A stretch of 64,000 bases of DNA from CAG-390 sp003523225 (GCA_902461815.1 CABPZE010000010.1:1-64000); one strand, 5' to 3'; positions 8,003 to 16,447 are shown, counted from the first letter of the stretch. Made by a program: numbers and translations. Notes: generated by a model not told the origin, from the letters alone.

Positions 8003-9007
8003 ATGGGATGGATCCTGATCAGTTTAGTTGCTGTTCTTGTACTGTTTGTCGCGCTTGGCTTTACGCGCAGCGGCTGGAAGCTGCGCCCCCGCCAGCTGTT
8101 CTCCCTTTTCGGACTGCTTCTGGTATGCGGCGGCATGGTAGCCACAGTTCCCACCGGACACACCGGAATTCTCACCACCTTCGGTAAGGTCGAGGACATT
8201 ACCCTTGAGGCGGGAGTTCACTTCAAGCTGCCGGTGCAGAAGGTGGTGGTCATGGATAACCGCACTCAGGTCGCAAAAATCACCCTGACCTGCTTCTCAA
8301 GCGACATTCAGGAGGTTCTGGTTGATTATTCAATGAACTACCAGATAGACAAGTCAAACGCGCAGACAATATACAAAAACATAGGTACCGATTACTACAC
8401 TACCGTCATGCAGCCCCGTATCCAGGAGGTGGTAAAGAGCGTAATAGCAAAATATACTGCCGAAAGCCTGATAGAAAGCCGTGACGCGCTCTCAAATCAG
8501 ATAACAGACACGCTTGTTGACGAGCTGGGAGCATACAACATCGAGGTCGTGTCAACCTCTGTTGAAAATATTGACTTCTCCGACGCCTTCACAAACTCCG
8601 TTGAAGAAAAGGTCGTGGCGCTTCAGACCAAGCTGAAGACCCAGACGGAGGAGGAGCAGAAGACGATGCAGCAGGAGGAGAACGCCAAGCGCGCCGAGAT
8701 ACAGGCAAATGCCGACGCTGCGGTAAAGGAGATCCAGGCGCAGGCAGACGCCAACGTTGCAAAGATCGAAGCCGAAGCCGAAGCGGAGGTCAAAAAAATA
8801 CAGGCGGACGCCGACGCATACGCGGGCGAAAAGCAGGCTGAGGTCAACAAGAAGCTTGCCGAGTCCGTGACCGATGAGCTTGTAAAATATCTTACCACAC
8901 AGCAGTGGGACGGCAAGCTGCCCGCATATTTTGTAACGAGCGACGGCACAGTGCTGCCCATCCTCGGTTCAATGACGGGCGACAGCACCGGTAACGCCAA
9001 TCAGTAA
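8003..9007 (+). CDS. SPFH/band 7 (prohibitin-like) membrane protein
   Basis: The 334-residue protein has two N-terminal hydrophobic segments (about 3-18 and 30-45), then an SPFH/PHB domain opening with PTGHTGILTTFGKVED, and a long Ala/Glu/Lys coiled coil (about 208-295) containing repeats such as EAEAEAE and QADAD. SPFH proteins form ring-shaped scaffolds in the membrane and often hold proteases such as FtsH. The start ATG follows AAAGGA. Two small membrane proteins follow closely on the same strand, the first with a zinc ribbon, suggesting a membrane maintenance module. The exact role is not readable. Confidence 0.88.
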   Translation: MGWILISLVAVLVLFVALGFTRSGWKLRPRQLFSLFGLLLVCGGMVATVPTGHTGILTTFGKVEDITLEAGVHFKLPVQKVVVMDNRTQVAKITLTCFSSDIQEVLVDYSMNYQIDKSNAQTIYKNIGTDYYTTVMQPRIQEVVKSVIAKYTAESLIESRDALSNQITDTLVDELGAYNIEVVSTSVENIDFSDAFTNSVEEKVVALQTKLKTQTEEEQKTMQQEENAKRAEIQANADAAVKEIQAQADANVAKIEAEAEAEVKKIQADADAYAGEKQAEVNKKLAESVTDELVKYLTTQQWDGKLPAYFVTSDGTVLPILGSMTGDSTGNANQ

Positions 9008-9055
9008 TTTCTTAAGAACGTCCCACAGACAATAATACGAATTAGGGAGTGCAGC

Positions 9056-9625
9056 ATGAACATTGAATTGCCAAACGATCTCCGTAAATATGTTTGTACC
9101 AGAATACTCAAAAGAATTATTTTGCTTGTTTTATTGCTTTCTGTTACCGGTACAGTATTATATTTGTGGGGCGGCAGGATATTCAACATGGATAATCCGG
9201 GGCTGAGGGCGCTATGCTATATTGTGACGCTTATGATACCGTTTTTTGTATCAGGCGTTCCGCTCAAGCTGACAGACAGGTCATATTGCGGAAAGGTGGA
9301 AAGAGCAGAGATCAAAACCACGACGGACAGCTCTTCATCAGCCAAGCCGACGCGTGAGACTCTTTACACAAAATATACCGTCTACCTGTCTGTCGCACAG
9401 CCGGATGGAAAAACGGTACGCAAAAAGGCATATGAAGGAGCGACCGACCCGCAGAATTTTTATAAGGTCGGAGACACGGTGTTCCATCTTGGCGGCACAA
9501 ATAATGTGATAGTTCTTCCGCAAGCTTACGACGACACTGTCAAGTGCGCTGTCTGCGGAGATACCAACAGTATGATAAGTGATGCCTGTAAGAGCTGCGG
9601 TCATACGCTTATTAAAAAAATATGA
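9056..9625 (+). CDS. Membrane protein with C-terminal zinc ribbon
   Basis: I do not recognise this 189-residue protein. It has two membrane helices in the first 70 residues (ILLVLLLSVTGTVLYL and a second around YIVTLMIPFFVSGV), a soluble middle with beta-rich character, and a C-terminal zinc ribbon (CAVC and CKSC separated by about 12 residues). ATG at 9056 lies 48 bp after the SPFH gene behind a GGGAG ribosome site. The composition is less GC-rich than its neighbours. Confidence 0.6.
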   Translation: MNIELPNDLRKYVCTRILKRIILLVLLLSVTGTVLYLWGGRIFNMDNPGLRALCYIVTLMIPFFVSGVPLKLTDRSYCGKVERAEIKTTTDSSSSAKPTRETLYTKYTVYLSVAQPDGKTVRKKAYEGATDPQNFYKVGDTVFHLGGTNNVIVLPQAYDDTVKCAVCGDTNSMISDACKSCGHTLIKKI

Positions 9626-9658
9626 CGGCGTACAAAGCCGGAGTGCGGAGGTAAGCAC

Positions 9659-10261
9659 ATGAAAAAGAAGAATATTGCCGACTCGTACCTTTCCCAAAAG
9701 CCTACGTCGAAATGGGATATTGCCTTCGGACTTCTGATTGCCGTGGGCGTAATTGTGCTGATATTTGCCTACGGTTGGGGGTATTTCGGCATACCGATCA
9801 TATTTTTGGGGGCAGCCGGGCTGATAGTTTCGCGCTCGCAGCGTGTCTCGGATGAGGACTATGAAAAGGAGCTCGGTCGTATCCTTGCCGACAATAAGAT
9901 TGACACAAGCGCTGGCGGCGATGAGGTGGTTCTTGCGTCATATCTTCTGAAAGACCGCCGCACGGCTGTCGGCTCGGACAAAAAGACACGCAGCGACACA
10001 TATGTCATTGCAAAGTTCCTTCCATCAAAAGATACCTGCCGTATACACACATATGATGTGAATATTCCGGCACATAGTGTTGAGAAGATGATATGCACCG
10101 TCTCGTTATCCAACCCTCCGGAGCTTGCTTTGGAATCGGTAAACACTCCGGGAGGCGTCAAAAAACAAGGCTTCATACGCTTTGACGGGGATGTTTATAT
10201 ACCTGTCGATCCGAACTCAGCCGACACCGACGCACTTATAAGCAGACTGGGAAGAAAATAA
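9659..10261 (+). CDS. Small membrane protein of unknown function
   Basis: This 200-residue protein has a basic N-terminus, two adjacent membrane helices (about residues 19-58, with GVIVLIFAYGWGYFG and IPIIFLGAAGLIV) and a soluble C-terminal domain of about 130 residues with charged and beta-rich segments (KFLPSKDTCRIHTYDVNIP). No family is recognised. ATG is preceded by GGAGG and lies 33 bp after the zinc-ribbon membrane gene. The terminator at 10303-10328 closes the three-gene group. Confidence 0.6.
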   Translation: MKKKNIADSYLSQKPTSKWDIAFGLLIAVGVIVLIFAYGWGYFGIPIIFLGAAGLIVSRSQRVSDEDYEKELGRILADNKIDTSAGGDEVVLASYLLKDRRTAVGSDKKTRSDTYVIAKFLPSKDTCRIHTYDVNIPAHSVEKMICTVSLSNPPELALESVNTPGGVKKQGFIRFDGDVYIPVDPNSADTDALISRLGRK

Positions 10262-10302
10262 GCGGACATTGCGTTGTAATTAAGAATAATAAGTCAGATC
10301 CA

Positions 10303-10328
10303 AGCGGTCGGGAATTTTTCCCGACCGC
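10303..10328 (+). terminator. Terminator after the SPFH group
   Basis: AGCGGTCGGGAA and TTCCCGACCGCT pair around a three-base loop; GAGCTTTT follows. The rest of 10262-10564 holds only the aldolase promoter. Confidence 0.7.
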
Positions 10329-10498
10329 TGAGCTTTTCATTCCGTCAGAGCAATTTACGTCTTAACGCAAGGGCGGAAACCGAATGGGAGATTTGAAGAA
10401 AAAGTATTTCTGATCACTTTTGCTTTAATGAGAGGGAAAAATACATTTTATTATTTTGAAAACTTTAATTCCGCATCGCGCTTTTTCGTTCTTTCCTA

Positions 10499-10527
10499 TT
10501 GATTTTTTCGCGGAAAAATAGTACAAT
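10499..10527 (+). promoter_or_regulatory. Promoter of the aldolase gene
   Basis: TTGATT (10499-10504), 17-bp spacer and TACAAT (10522-10527); an alternative TATAAT lies a few bases further on. The start codon of fba is about 40 bp downstream. Confidence 0.6.
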
Positions 10528-10564
10528 ATATAATGTATGAAAAAATCCATTAAGGAGATCTAAA

Positions 10565-11530
10565 ATGGCACTTGTAACAACCAAAGAAATGTTCAAGAAG
10601 GCATATGCGGGCGGCTACGCCGTCGGCGCCTTCAATATCAACAACATGGAGATAATCCAGGCTATCACCGAGGCAGCTGCCGAGGAAAAGTCCCCTGTTA
10701 TACTCCAGGTATCCGCCGGCGCGCGCAAGTATGCAAAGCACGCATACCTTATGGCTCTGGCGCGTGCCGCAGCCGAGGACAGCGGCGTTGATTTCGCCCT
10801 CCACCTTGACCACGGCGCGGATTTCGATATCTGCAAAGCCTGCATCGACGGCGGCTTTACCTCCGTTATGATCGACGGCTCAAAGCACTCCTTTGAGGAC
10901 AACATCGCACTGACCCGCAAGGTCGTTGATTACGCGCACGCGCACGGCGTTGTCGTTGAGGGTGAGCTTGGTAAGCTCGCCGGAATCGAAGACGACGTAA
11001 ACGTCAGCGCCGAGGATTCCTCCTACACCCGTCCCGAGGAAGTTGAGGAGTTTGTGACCCGCACCGGCGTCGATTCCCTTGCCATCGCAATCGGAACTTC
11101 ACACGGCGCATACAAATTCACCCCCGAGCAGTGCACCCGCAACGAAGACGGCGTGCTTGTTCCGCCTCCTCTCCGCTTTGACATTCTTGAGGAGATCTCA
11201 AAGCGTCTGCCCGAGTTCCCGATAGTTCTTCACGGTGCGTCCTCCGTGCCGCAGGAATTCGTCCGCGAGATCAACGCTCTCGGCGGCAAAATGCCCGACG
11301 CTATCGGTATTCCCGAGACACAGCTTCGCCGCGCGGCACAGCTTGCCGTCTGCAAGATCAATATCGACTCCGATATCAGACTTGCCATGACCGCCGCCAT
11401 CCGCCGCACGCTCGTGAACAATCCTTCCGCTTTCGACCCCAGAGAGTATCTGGGCGAGGGACGCAAGGCTGTCAAGGATATGGTCATCCATAAGATCCGC
11501 GACGTCCTTGGCTCTGCAGGTAAGGCGTAA
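10565..11530 (+). CDS. fba: Class II fructose-1,6-bisphosphate aldolase
   Basis: The 321-residue zinc aldolase of glycolysis splits fructose-1,6-bisphosphate into dihydroxyacetone phosphate and glyceraldehyde-3-phosphate in the cytosol. Class II signatures are present: HLDHGAD with a zinc histidine and catalytic aspartate (about residues 80-86), VEGELGKLAG, AIGTSHGAYKF with a zinc histidine, VLHGASSVP with the third, and CKINIDSD near the phosphate site. Length is normal. ATG follows AAGGAGATCTAAA. Tagatose-bisphosphate aldolases are close relatives, but the proportions and motifs fit the fructose enzyme best. Confidence 0.93.
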   Translation: MALVTTKEMFKKAYAGGYAVGAFNINNMEIIQAITEAAAEEKSPVILQVSAGARKYAKHAYLMALARAAAEDSGVDFALHLDHGADFDICKACIDGGFTSVMIDGSKHSFEDNIALTRKVVDYAHAHGVVVEGELGKLAGIEDDVNVSAEDSSYTRPEEVEEFVTRTGVDSLAIAIGTSHGAYKFTPEQCTRNEDGVLVPPPLRFDILEEISKRLPEFPIVLHGASSVPQEFVREINALGGKMPDAIGIPETQLRRAAQLAVCKINIDSDIRLAMTAAIRRTLVNNPSAFDPREYLGEGRKAVKDMVIHKIRDVLGSAGKA

Positions 11531-11543
11531 TATAACCTATTCT

Positions 11544-11577
11544 GGGCTGCCGCGCGGTAAAAGACCGTCGGCAGCCC
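11544..11577 (+). terminator. Hairpin after fba
   Basis: GGGCTGCCG and CGGCAGCCC frame a 16-base interior with further pairing (GCGGT/ACCGT). No T-run follows, so it may be an attenuating or stabilising hairpin rather than a full terminator. Confidence 0.45.
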
Positions 11578-11605
11578 TATCTTTAACCGAAAGGAGCATA
11601 TTCCT

Positions 11606-12361
11606 GTGATAAAATACGGGTATCATCTCGGAAAAATAAATGAATGCCCGCGCGAGAACCTTGCCGCGCTTAAGGCGGCTGGCTTTGACGCTGTGCTCTT
11701 GCATCTCGGCGGGGAATATCCCGATCAGAAGCTTGCGGAGGATGCTGCCGCAGAGGGGCTTGTAATTGACAATGTTCACGGTCCTGCCAAAGGTACGAAT
11801 AGCTTCTGGATCCCCGGACCGGAAGGCGACGAGCTGACCGACCGGTTTATCGACCACATGGAGCGGTGCGCCGCCATCGGAGTACACCGGATAATATATC
11901 ACGTTTCCTCCGGCAATAATTATCCTCCCATAAAGGAGGTCGGGATCGACCGCTTTTCCCGTCTTGCCGAGGCGGCGGAGCGCCTTGACATAGATATGTG
12001 TCTGGAGAATCAGCGGTTTTTCCATTTTATTGATTACATATACAGCCATATTGACTCAAAAAGGCTGAAATTCTGCTACGACAGCGGACACGAGTCCTGC
12101 TTCTCGCAGACAAAGCTCGCACTTCCGAAGTACCGTGACCGCCTTGCGGCACTGCATCTTCACGATAACGACGGCGGATATGAGCATGACCAGCACCTGC
12201 TGCCCGGACATTCCACCGGGGTCGATTGGGATTATGTGCGCCGCTGGATAGCTGATTATGACGGAGTGATATCGCTTGAGGTCAAAACTCCGCGCGATAT
12301 CCCGCATGAGGTGTTCTACGCCGAGGCAATAAAAGCCGCACGGTTCGTAAAAAGTGAATAA
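11606..12361 (+). CDS. Sugar phosphate isomerase/epimerase-like TIM barrel
   Basis: This 251-residue protein has the xylose-isomerase-like TIM barrel fold: CLENQR with the first metal glutamate, CYDSGHES, LHLHDNDG with histidine and aspartate, and ISLEVKTP with the last glutamate. The start is GTG at 11606 behind GAAAGGAG, since no ATG lies in a better place. It lies 75 bp after fba. Substrate unknown. It is the second of three such barrels in the window (with 5796-6698 and 40036-40884), and they are not close copies of each other. Confidence 0.82.
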   Translation: MIKYGYHLGKINECPRENLAALKAAGFDAVLLHLGGEYPDQKLAEDAAAEGLVIDNVHGPAKGTNSFWIPGPEGDELTDRFIDHMERCAAIGVHRIIYHVSSGNNYPPIKEVGIDRFSRLAEAAERLDIDMCLENQRFFHFIDYIYSHIDSKRLKFCYDSGHESCFSQTKLALPKYRDRLAALHLHDNDGGYEHDQHLLPGHSTGVDWDYVRRWIADYDGVISLEVKTPRDIPHEVFYAEAIKAARFVKSE

Positions 12362-12443
12362 GTATCCGCTTTGATGAGGGTGTGTTCGTCCCCGCTTCCC
12401 GAAGGATGAAAAGGAGATTTTTTGACTTTTTTTCATTTTGGTA

Positions 12444-12472
12444 TTGCAAAACCTCCGCGGATGTGGTATAAT
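12444..12472 (+). promoter_or_regulatory. tRNA-Ala promoter
   Basis: TTGCAA (12444-12449), 17-bp spacer and TATAAT (12467-12472) lie 49 bp upstream of the tRNA. Confidence 0.6.
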
Positions 12473-12521
12473 ACCATTTGCGATTTGATTCGATCGCAAC
12501 GTGTTTTATATTTACTTATCC

Positions 12522-12597
12522 GGGGGTGTAGCTCAGTTGGGAGAGCGCCGCGTTCGCAACGCGGAGGTCATGGGTTCGAATCCCACCATCTCCACCA
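12522..12597 (+). tRNA. tRNA-Ala with anticodon CGC
   Basis: The 76-nt gene folds as a cloverleaf: acceptor GGGGGTG with CATCTCC, D-arm GCTC/GAGC, anticodon arm CCGCG-TTCGCAA-CGCGG with anticodon CGC, and T-loop TTCGAAT. The G3-U70 pair, the alanine identity element, is present, and the CCA end is encoded. A terminator follows directly. Its 3' end is copied in the two direct repeats that bound the adjacent island. Confidence 0.95.
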
Positions 12598-12600
12598 AAA

Positions 12601-12634
12601 AACAAAGGAGGGCATCAGCCCTCCTTTGTTTTTT
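12601..12634 (+). terminator. tRNA-Ala terminator
   Basis: AACAAAGGAGGG pairs with CCCTCCTTTGTT and is followed by TTTT. Confidence 0.85.
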
Positions 12635-12640
12635 GCCGTA

Positions 12641-12811
12641 GCATCGTCAAATTCGAACCCATCCTGTTCCGGCAACGGAACAGGAGAGCTTTGCGCAAAG
12701 GTGAACTAAGGGTTATAGAGATCAGACGCGCAAAGCTGGGTTCTGAATCCCACCATCTCCACCAAAAAATGAAGGATGGCTTTACTCTCTGCATTCTTAG
12801 CGGAGAAATAG
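12641..12811 (+). repeat. Left direct repeat of the island, tRNA-like
   Basis: This 171-bp copy matches 18727-18895 at nearly every base. It contains a nine-pair hairpin with a GCAA loop (CCTGTTCCG/CGGAACAGG), a long-range stem CTTTGCGC/GCGCAAAG, and a copy of the tRNA-Ala 3' end (12737-12764, including CCACCATCTCCACCA) with a one-base insertion in the T-loop. GGAGA before the long stem could pair with TCTCC of the acceptor end. It marks the left boundary of the mobile island. Confidence 0.8.
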
Positions 12812-12866
12812 GCGGCGGAAGTACCGAGGCATTGATTTGCCTCGGTATTTCTGTTTTTGGGAGATG

Positions 12867-14510
12867 TTATGATGCGATGGCATCGGATGTTCTCACGGTA
12901 TGCTGTTCTCTGAATCCTACGGTGAACACGATGTCGATATCGTTGCCCTCGGTGCGTGACCACTTTTCCTTCTTTTCGTAGACGTATATCTTGGATATGA
13001 ATGCGTGAACGATCTCGGGAGTCAGCTCCTGAATATCAATAAATCTGTTGGCGTTGGCGATGAAATCGTCTATCGAATTCCGTTCACTTCCATAGCTCGC
13101 TTCGGCTTCTTCAAGCTCAGTGAGCTTTTTTGTTAGTGCTGATTGCTCCGCTTCGTAGTTTTGTGCCATCTTATCGTAACGCTCATCTGTGATACGCCCG
13201 CTGACATTATCCTCGTAGAGCTTTTGAATGATGCGATCAAGCTCGTCTATACGCTTGCGAACTTTGATGATCTCAGCCTTTACCGCCTTGAGCTTTTTCT
13301 CATCCTCGTCACGCTTTTTGGCACGTGCTTTCTCATAGAATACCTCGGGATTCTCCCTTGCAAGCTCAGTTACCCAGCGTATCTGCTGAAGGACAATCTG
13401 TTCCAACGCCATAGCGTTGATCTGATGCGCCGAGCATCTGTCCTTGCCTTTGCGCTGATAAAATCCTCAACTGTAATAGTTTTCTTCGGGAAGCATGGTC
13501 TTGGCTCGGTGAAGATACATTCTGTTTCCGCAACTCGCACAGGCGATAACGTTGTGGAAAATATCCACCTTGCCGGATTTATCGGGACGGTTGCGACCGT
13601 CAAGGATAAGCTGTACCGTTTCGAAATCCGATTTGCTGATGAGAGCTTCGTGGGTATTTTCGAATATCAACCATTCTTCTTTCGGCAGACGGAGCTGCTT
13701 CTTTACCTTGAAGGATTTGACCTTGGTCTTACAGTTTACCGTGTTGCCGATATAATCTTGATTGCGGAGGATGGAACGTATCGTGGTACTTGACCATCGA
13801 TAAGGATCGGTGATATCAACACCGCTGTGTACGTATCCGTATTTCTGATAGAGATACTGTCCGGGCGTGATGATCTGATCGTTTTGTAAGCCTTTGGCTA
13901 TCTTTTTGAGATTGGGATCCTTGAGGAATTCTTTGAAGATGCGGATGACGATATCCTTGGTGTCTGGGTCGGGTATGATGTGTCCAGTGTCATCGGGATC
14001 TTTAATATATCCGTAAGGCGCATTCGTAGCGAGCCGTTCACCGCGCTTGGCTTTGCTCTGAAATGTGGCTCTGACCTTGTGACTTGTGGTCTGGGCGTGC
14101 CACTCGTTGAAGATGTTAATGATGCCAAGCTGCTGTTCATTTTCGCTGTGAAGGCTGTCATAATTATCGTTGATAGCGATAAAGCGAACATCATATTCGG
14201 GAAAGGTCAGCTCGATATACCGTCCGGTCTCAATATAATTTCTGCCGAGACGGGATAAATCCTTCACGATGATGGTAGAAATCTTTCCGTCTTCCATATC
14301 CGTTATCATGCTTTCAAAGCCGGGGCGGTTGAAATTCGTACCGCTGAAGCCGTCGTCTATATAGAATTTCGTATTGCGGAAGCCTTTGCTCTTGGCGTAC
14401 TCCGTGAGGATCTTTCTCTGATTCTGAATACTGTTGGACTCGCCCTGCATGGAATCCTCATGGCTGAGTCTGCAATACAGAGCCGTTATTTTTTCGTTTG
14501 TTTCGTACAT
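12867..14510 (-). pseudogene. Large serine recombinase interrupted by an in-frame TGA
   Basis: ATG at 14510 (ribosome site GAAAGGAGA) opens a large serine site-specific recombinase: resolvase domain with YCRLSHED around the catalytic serine, VKDLSRLGRN, the recombinase domain, zinc ribbon and a long coiled coil (about 13000-13350). Codon 348 (13469-13467) is TGA, after which the same frame continues without shift through GKDRCSAHQ to the normal C-terminus at 12867. The stop stands just where family members have a zinc-ribbon cysteine (TGC/TGT). A nonsense mutation is the simplest reading. The first 347 residues alone would lack the DNA-binding C-terminal part. Confidence 0.85.
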
Positions 14511-14646
14511 GGTCTTTCTCCTTTCTACTCTTAAACCATTTGTTTTACAAAACAACCGAATAAGCTGCAAGCACATATTACCACAAAGGTTTTCATATAT
14601 CCAGCGTTTTTCAGAATGTTAAGAGTAAAGTAACATCTCATAGTCG

Positions 14647-15081
14647 TCATCGGTTTCGGTCTATCAGCTCGTCAATTTTATCGAACGCCGTGGCTTCTTT
14701 GCTTCGGTCAAGGTAATTTGTCACGTGATAGACCTTCCCGCAAATTTTATGCTCGCTTTCAAGACCAACGTAGTTTTCCTTCTGTGCCTCGTAGAAACGA
14801 GCGAATGCTTCGGGATCTTGGTATCCTGTCTTGCCGTGTGTATCCCGAAATAAAAACTGAATGGTAAGCAGAATTCTTTTGAGCCATCCGGCATTGATAT
14901 ACTCGTCACGGACGAACCAATTGGATAGGATCTCGTCTTCTTTTCTTCGACGTTCTGCTTCCTCCTCACGCTGTTTGCGCTGAACTTCTTCCCAATCCTC
15001 GATGTCCTCGCCATCACGAAGCACGGTACGGTTATCGTGAAGCAGAGCGTTAACACGCTTCCAAAACTTTTTCCAAGTCAT
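14647..15081 (-). CDS. Hypothetical island protein with a charged helical N-terminal half
   Basis: The 144-residue protein is not recognised. It is very rich in Glu, Arg and Lys in residues 20-60 (a stretch of WEEVQRKQREEEAERRRKED type, likely coiled coil). A hydrophobic patch follows (LKRILLTIQFLF), and then a more folded C-terminal part containing HKICGKVYHVTNYLD. ATG at 15081 is chosen because AAAGGATG stands just in front; a GTG 18 bases upstream is possible. Its start lies just past the stop of the 244-residue frame, implying co-transcription with it. Confidence 0.55.
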   Translation of the reverse strand: MTWKKFWKRVNALLHDNRTVLRDGEDIEDWEEVQRKQREEEAERRRKEDEILSNWFVRDEYINAGWLKRILLTIQFLFRDTHGKTGYQDPEAFARFYEAQKENYVGLESEHKICGKVYHVTNYLDRSKEATAFDKIDELIDRNR

Positions 15082-15095
15082 ATATTCATCCTTTC

Positions 15096-15830
15096 TCACA
15101 TCGAAATTTCAAATCCTTCGTCCTCGCCATCGTCAACATCATCTGTTGGTGTTGGCTTAGGTTTAGACAGTTCTATCACAGCACCTACAGCACCACCTAC
15201 GAGTACACCTGCTACAGTTGCAGCGTTTCTCGCCTCTCTCTGCCGTTTTTCCTCCTCGGATTCCTCGCCGTCCTCAAACAGATCGGTCAGATTCGCAATC
15301 CCACGTATACCCATAAGAGCAGTATCAATATTGGAGGAATGAATGTGAGCGCGAGACGGAGAAACCATATCGCTTCGTCCCGACGTATTCTTCTGTCGAT
15401 AACTTCGGAAGCTCTCTCGCTCGCTTTCCCAACCTGTTCGACCGCTTCCTTCGTTATCTTGTGCAGAGCCTTCTCCGTCGCCTCTTTCTGCGCCTCTGCT
15501 GCCTTCATCATCTTCTCGGTGTATCTGCTCGCCTCGCTCGACAGAACCGCTTTCTGTGCCGACAACTCCGCTGACAGAGCCTCCATTCTGCGTACCGCTT
15601 CGGTGAGCTTCATCCATTCCTCTGCGCTGATCTGAACCATCGGAACTGTCTGATCCTGCGCTTCCTTCTGCAGTTCTTCCTGTATAATAGAGTCGGTATT
15701 CATCCTTGTCCTCAAGCACAGGGGCCTTTATTCTATCTTCCAAAAAGGCAATTTGCTTTGCGGTAGGCTTGTGAATGATATTACCATCGCTGTAATTGGC
15801 TTGAATATTTTTGCGAATTCTGTTTAGCAT
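15096..15830 (-). CDS. Relaxase-tail-like remnant frame containing a nested gene
   Basis: This 244-residue frame has a sensible N-terminal section (NYSDGNIIHKPTAKQIAFLE), a middle of about 130 residues of Ser/Gly/Glu/Arg low complexity, and a sensible C-terminal section (IDTALMGIRGIANLTDLFED, then a glycine-alanine helix GVLVGGAVGAVIEL and an acidic tail). The middle is read in another frame by the 138-residue gene at 15287-15703. The best ribosome site (AGGAGG) stands too far from ATG 15830, and the frame is open for five more codons, so the 5' end may have been truncated. Assignment to a relaxase or mobilisation protein is a guess from context. Confidence 0.4.
   Translation of the reverse strand: MLNRIRKNIQANYSDGNIIHKPTAKQIAFLEDRIKAPVLEDKDEYRLYYTGRTAEGSAGSDSSDGSDQRRGMDEAHRSGTQNGGSVSGVVGTESGSVERGEQIHREDDEGSRGAERGDGEGSAQDNEGSGRTGWESERESFRSYRQKNTSGRSDMVSPSRAHIHSSNIDTALMGIRGIANLTDLFEDGEESEEEKRQREARNAATVAGVLVGGAVGAVIELSKPKPTPTDDVDDGEDEGFEISM
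15287..15703 (-). CDS. Membrane-anchored coiled-coil protein nested in another frame
   Basis: The 138-residue product shows clear coding character. A hydrophilic N-terminus is followed by a long heptad-type helix with alternating Leu/Ala (about residues 25-105, MEALSAELSAQKAVL and onward), a basic RRIRRDE patch, and a single C-terminal membrane helix (LALTFIPPILILLLWVYVGL). The start ATG 15703 has GAGGACAAGG in front. It lies wholly inside the 244-residue frame of 15096-15830, shifted in phase. Known mobilisation systems such as RSF1010 have a membrane MobB nested in mobA in this way, so a mobilisation accessory role is an attractive inference. Confidence 0.6.
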   Translation of the reverse strand: MNTDSIIQEELQKEAQDQTVPMVQISAEEWMKLTEAVRRMEALSAELSAQKAVLSSEASRYTEKMMKAAEAQKEATEKALHKITKEAVEQVGKASERASEVIDRRIRRDEAIWFLRLALTFIPPILILLLWVYVGLRI

Positions 15831-16177
15831 AATGTATTTTTCAAAAACCTCCTATTTTTTCGTTTCGTCAGAAGCACCCCTGTTTTTGCTCAAAAAAGCC
15901 TCGGTCTGCATCGGCGTTATTTGCGATTTTCCCAACAGGAGAACTCTCGTCGGGCACGGTATCGTTTGTAGTTCTCAAAATCGCTGAAACCCCATATTCC
16001 GTCGGTGTACACCGTAATTCCATATTTAATAAAAAAGAGCCGAAATCAAACCAAGCGGAAAGAAAATATCCATACAATTATTGGATATATCTTGCGCTTA
16101 TAGATTTGATTCCGACCCTATGTATTCCCGAATTCACAGCCGGGAGGATGGAACGTATTCGCCACGCGAAGCGGCAG
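15831..16177. other. Island gap without a convincing gene
   Basis: A 347-bp stretch between the relaxase-like frame and the small zinc protein. A 69-residue frame on the minus strand (15868-16077) has no ribosome site and no recognisable features. I see no promoter or terminator of quality here. It may be a deletion scar that removed the 5' part of the neighbouring gene. Confidence 0.5.
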
Positions 16178-16432
16178 TTATAGAGCGACGCGAGTCGCTA
16201 TAAGTCTTGCAGGCTTGTTCGGTCTTGCGTGCAGAGCCTTGATGCAGAGAGCAACCTTTCCATGACAATGCGGACACTCCAATATGTAATCCGCATCAGA
16301 TGCTTCCGAGAGACGCTTGAGCTCGCTGTCATTACGCAGGAGCACATCGGGAACGTCAGCAAAGCGATGGTTGCCGTAAGGACATTTCAGCTTCGGCATA
16401 TACCTTCTGCCGTCGTCTGTTCTTTCTGCCAT
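16178..16432 (-). CDS. Small zinc-binding island protein
   Basis: An 84-residue protein with CPYGNH near residue 18 and CPHCHGK near residue 53, which together look like a split zinc-binding site. ATG 16432 is preceded by AGGAGG at good spacing, 15 bp after the LexA-like gene, so the two are co-transcribed. No named family is recognised. Presence with a recombinase and repressor suggests an element regulatory accessory protein. Confidence 0.6.
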   Translation of the reverse strand: MAERTDDGRRYMPKLKCPYGNHRFADVPDVLLRNDSELKRLSEASDADYILECPHCHGKVALCIKALHARPNKPARLIATRVAL

Positions 16433-16447
16433 TGAATACCTCCTTTA

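Noticed and set aside
12422..12709. Open frame running across the tRNA gene
   Set aside because: It covers tRNA-Ala and its terminator and has no independent support.
13467..13469. TGA in the recombinase as selenocysteine or as reassigned codon
   Set aside because: No SECIS-like hairpin is evident and other genes in the window use TGA as a normal stop, so a nonsense mutation is simpler.
15868..16077. 69-residue frame on the minus strand
   Set aside because: No ribosome site, no recognisable domain, and no promoter; left as part of the gene-free gap.
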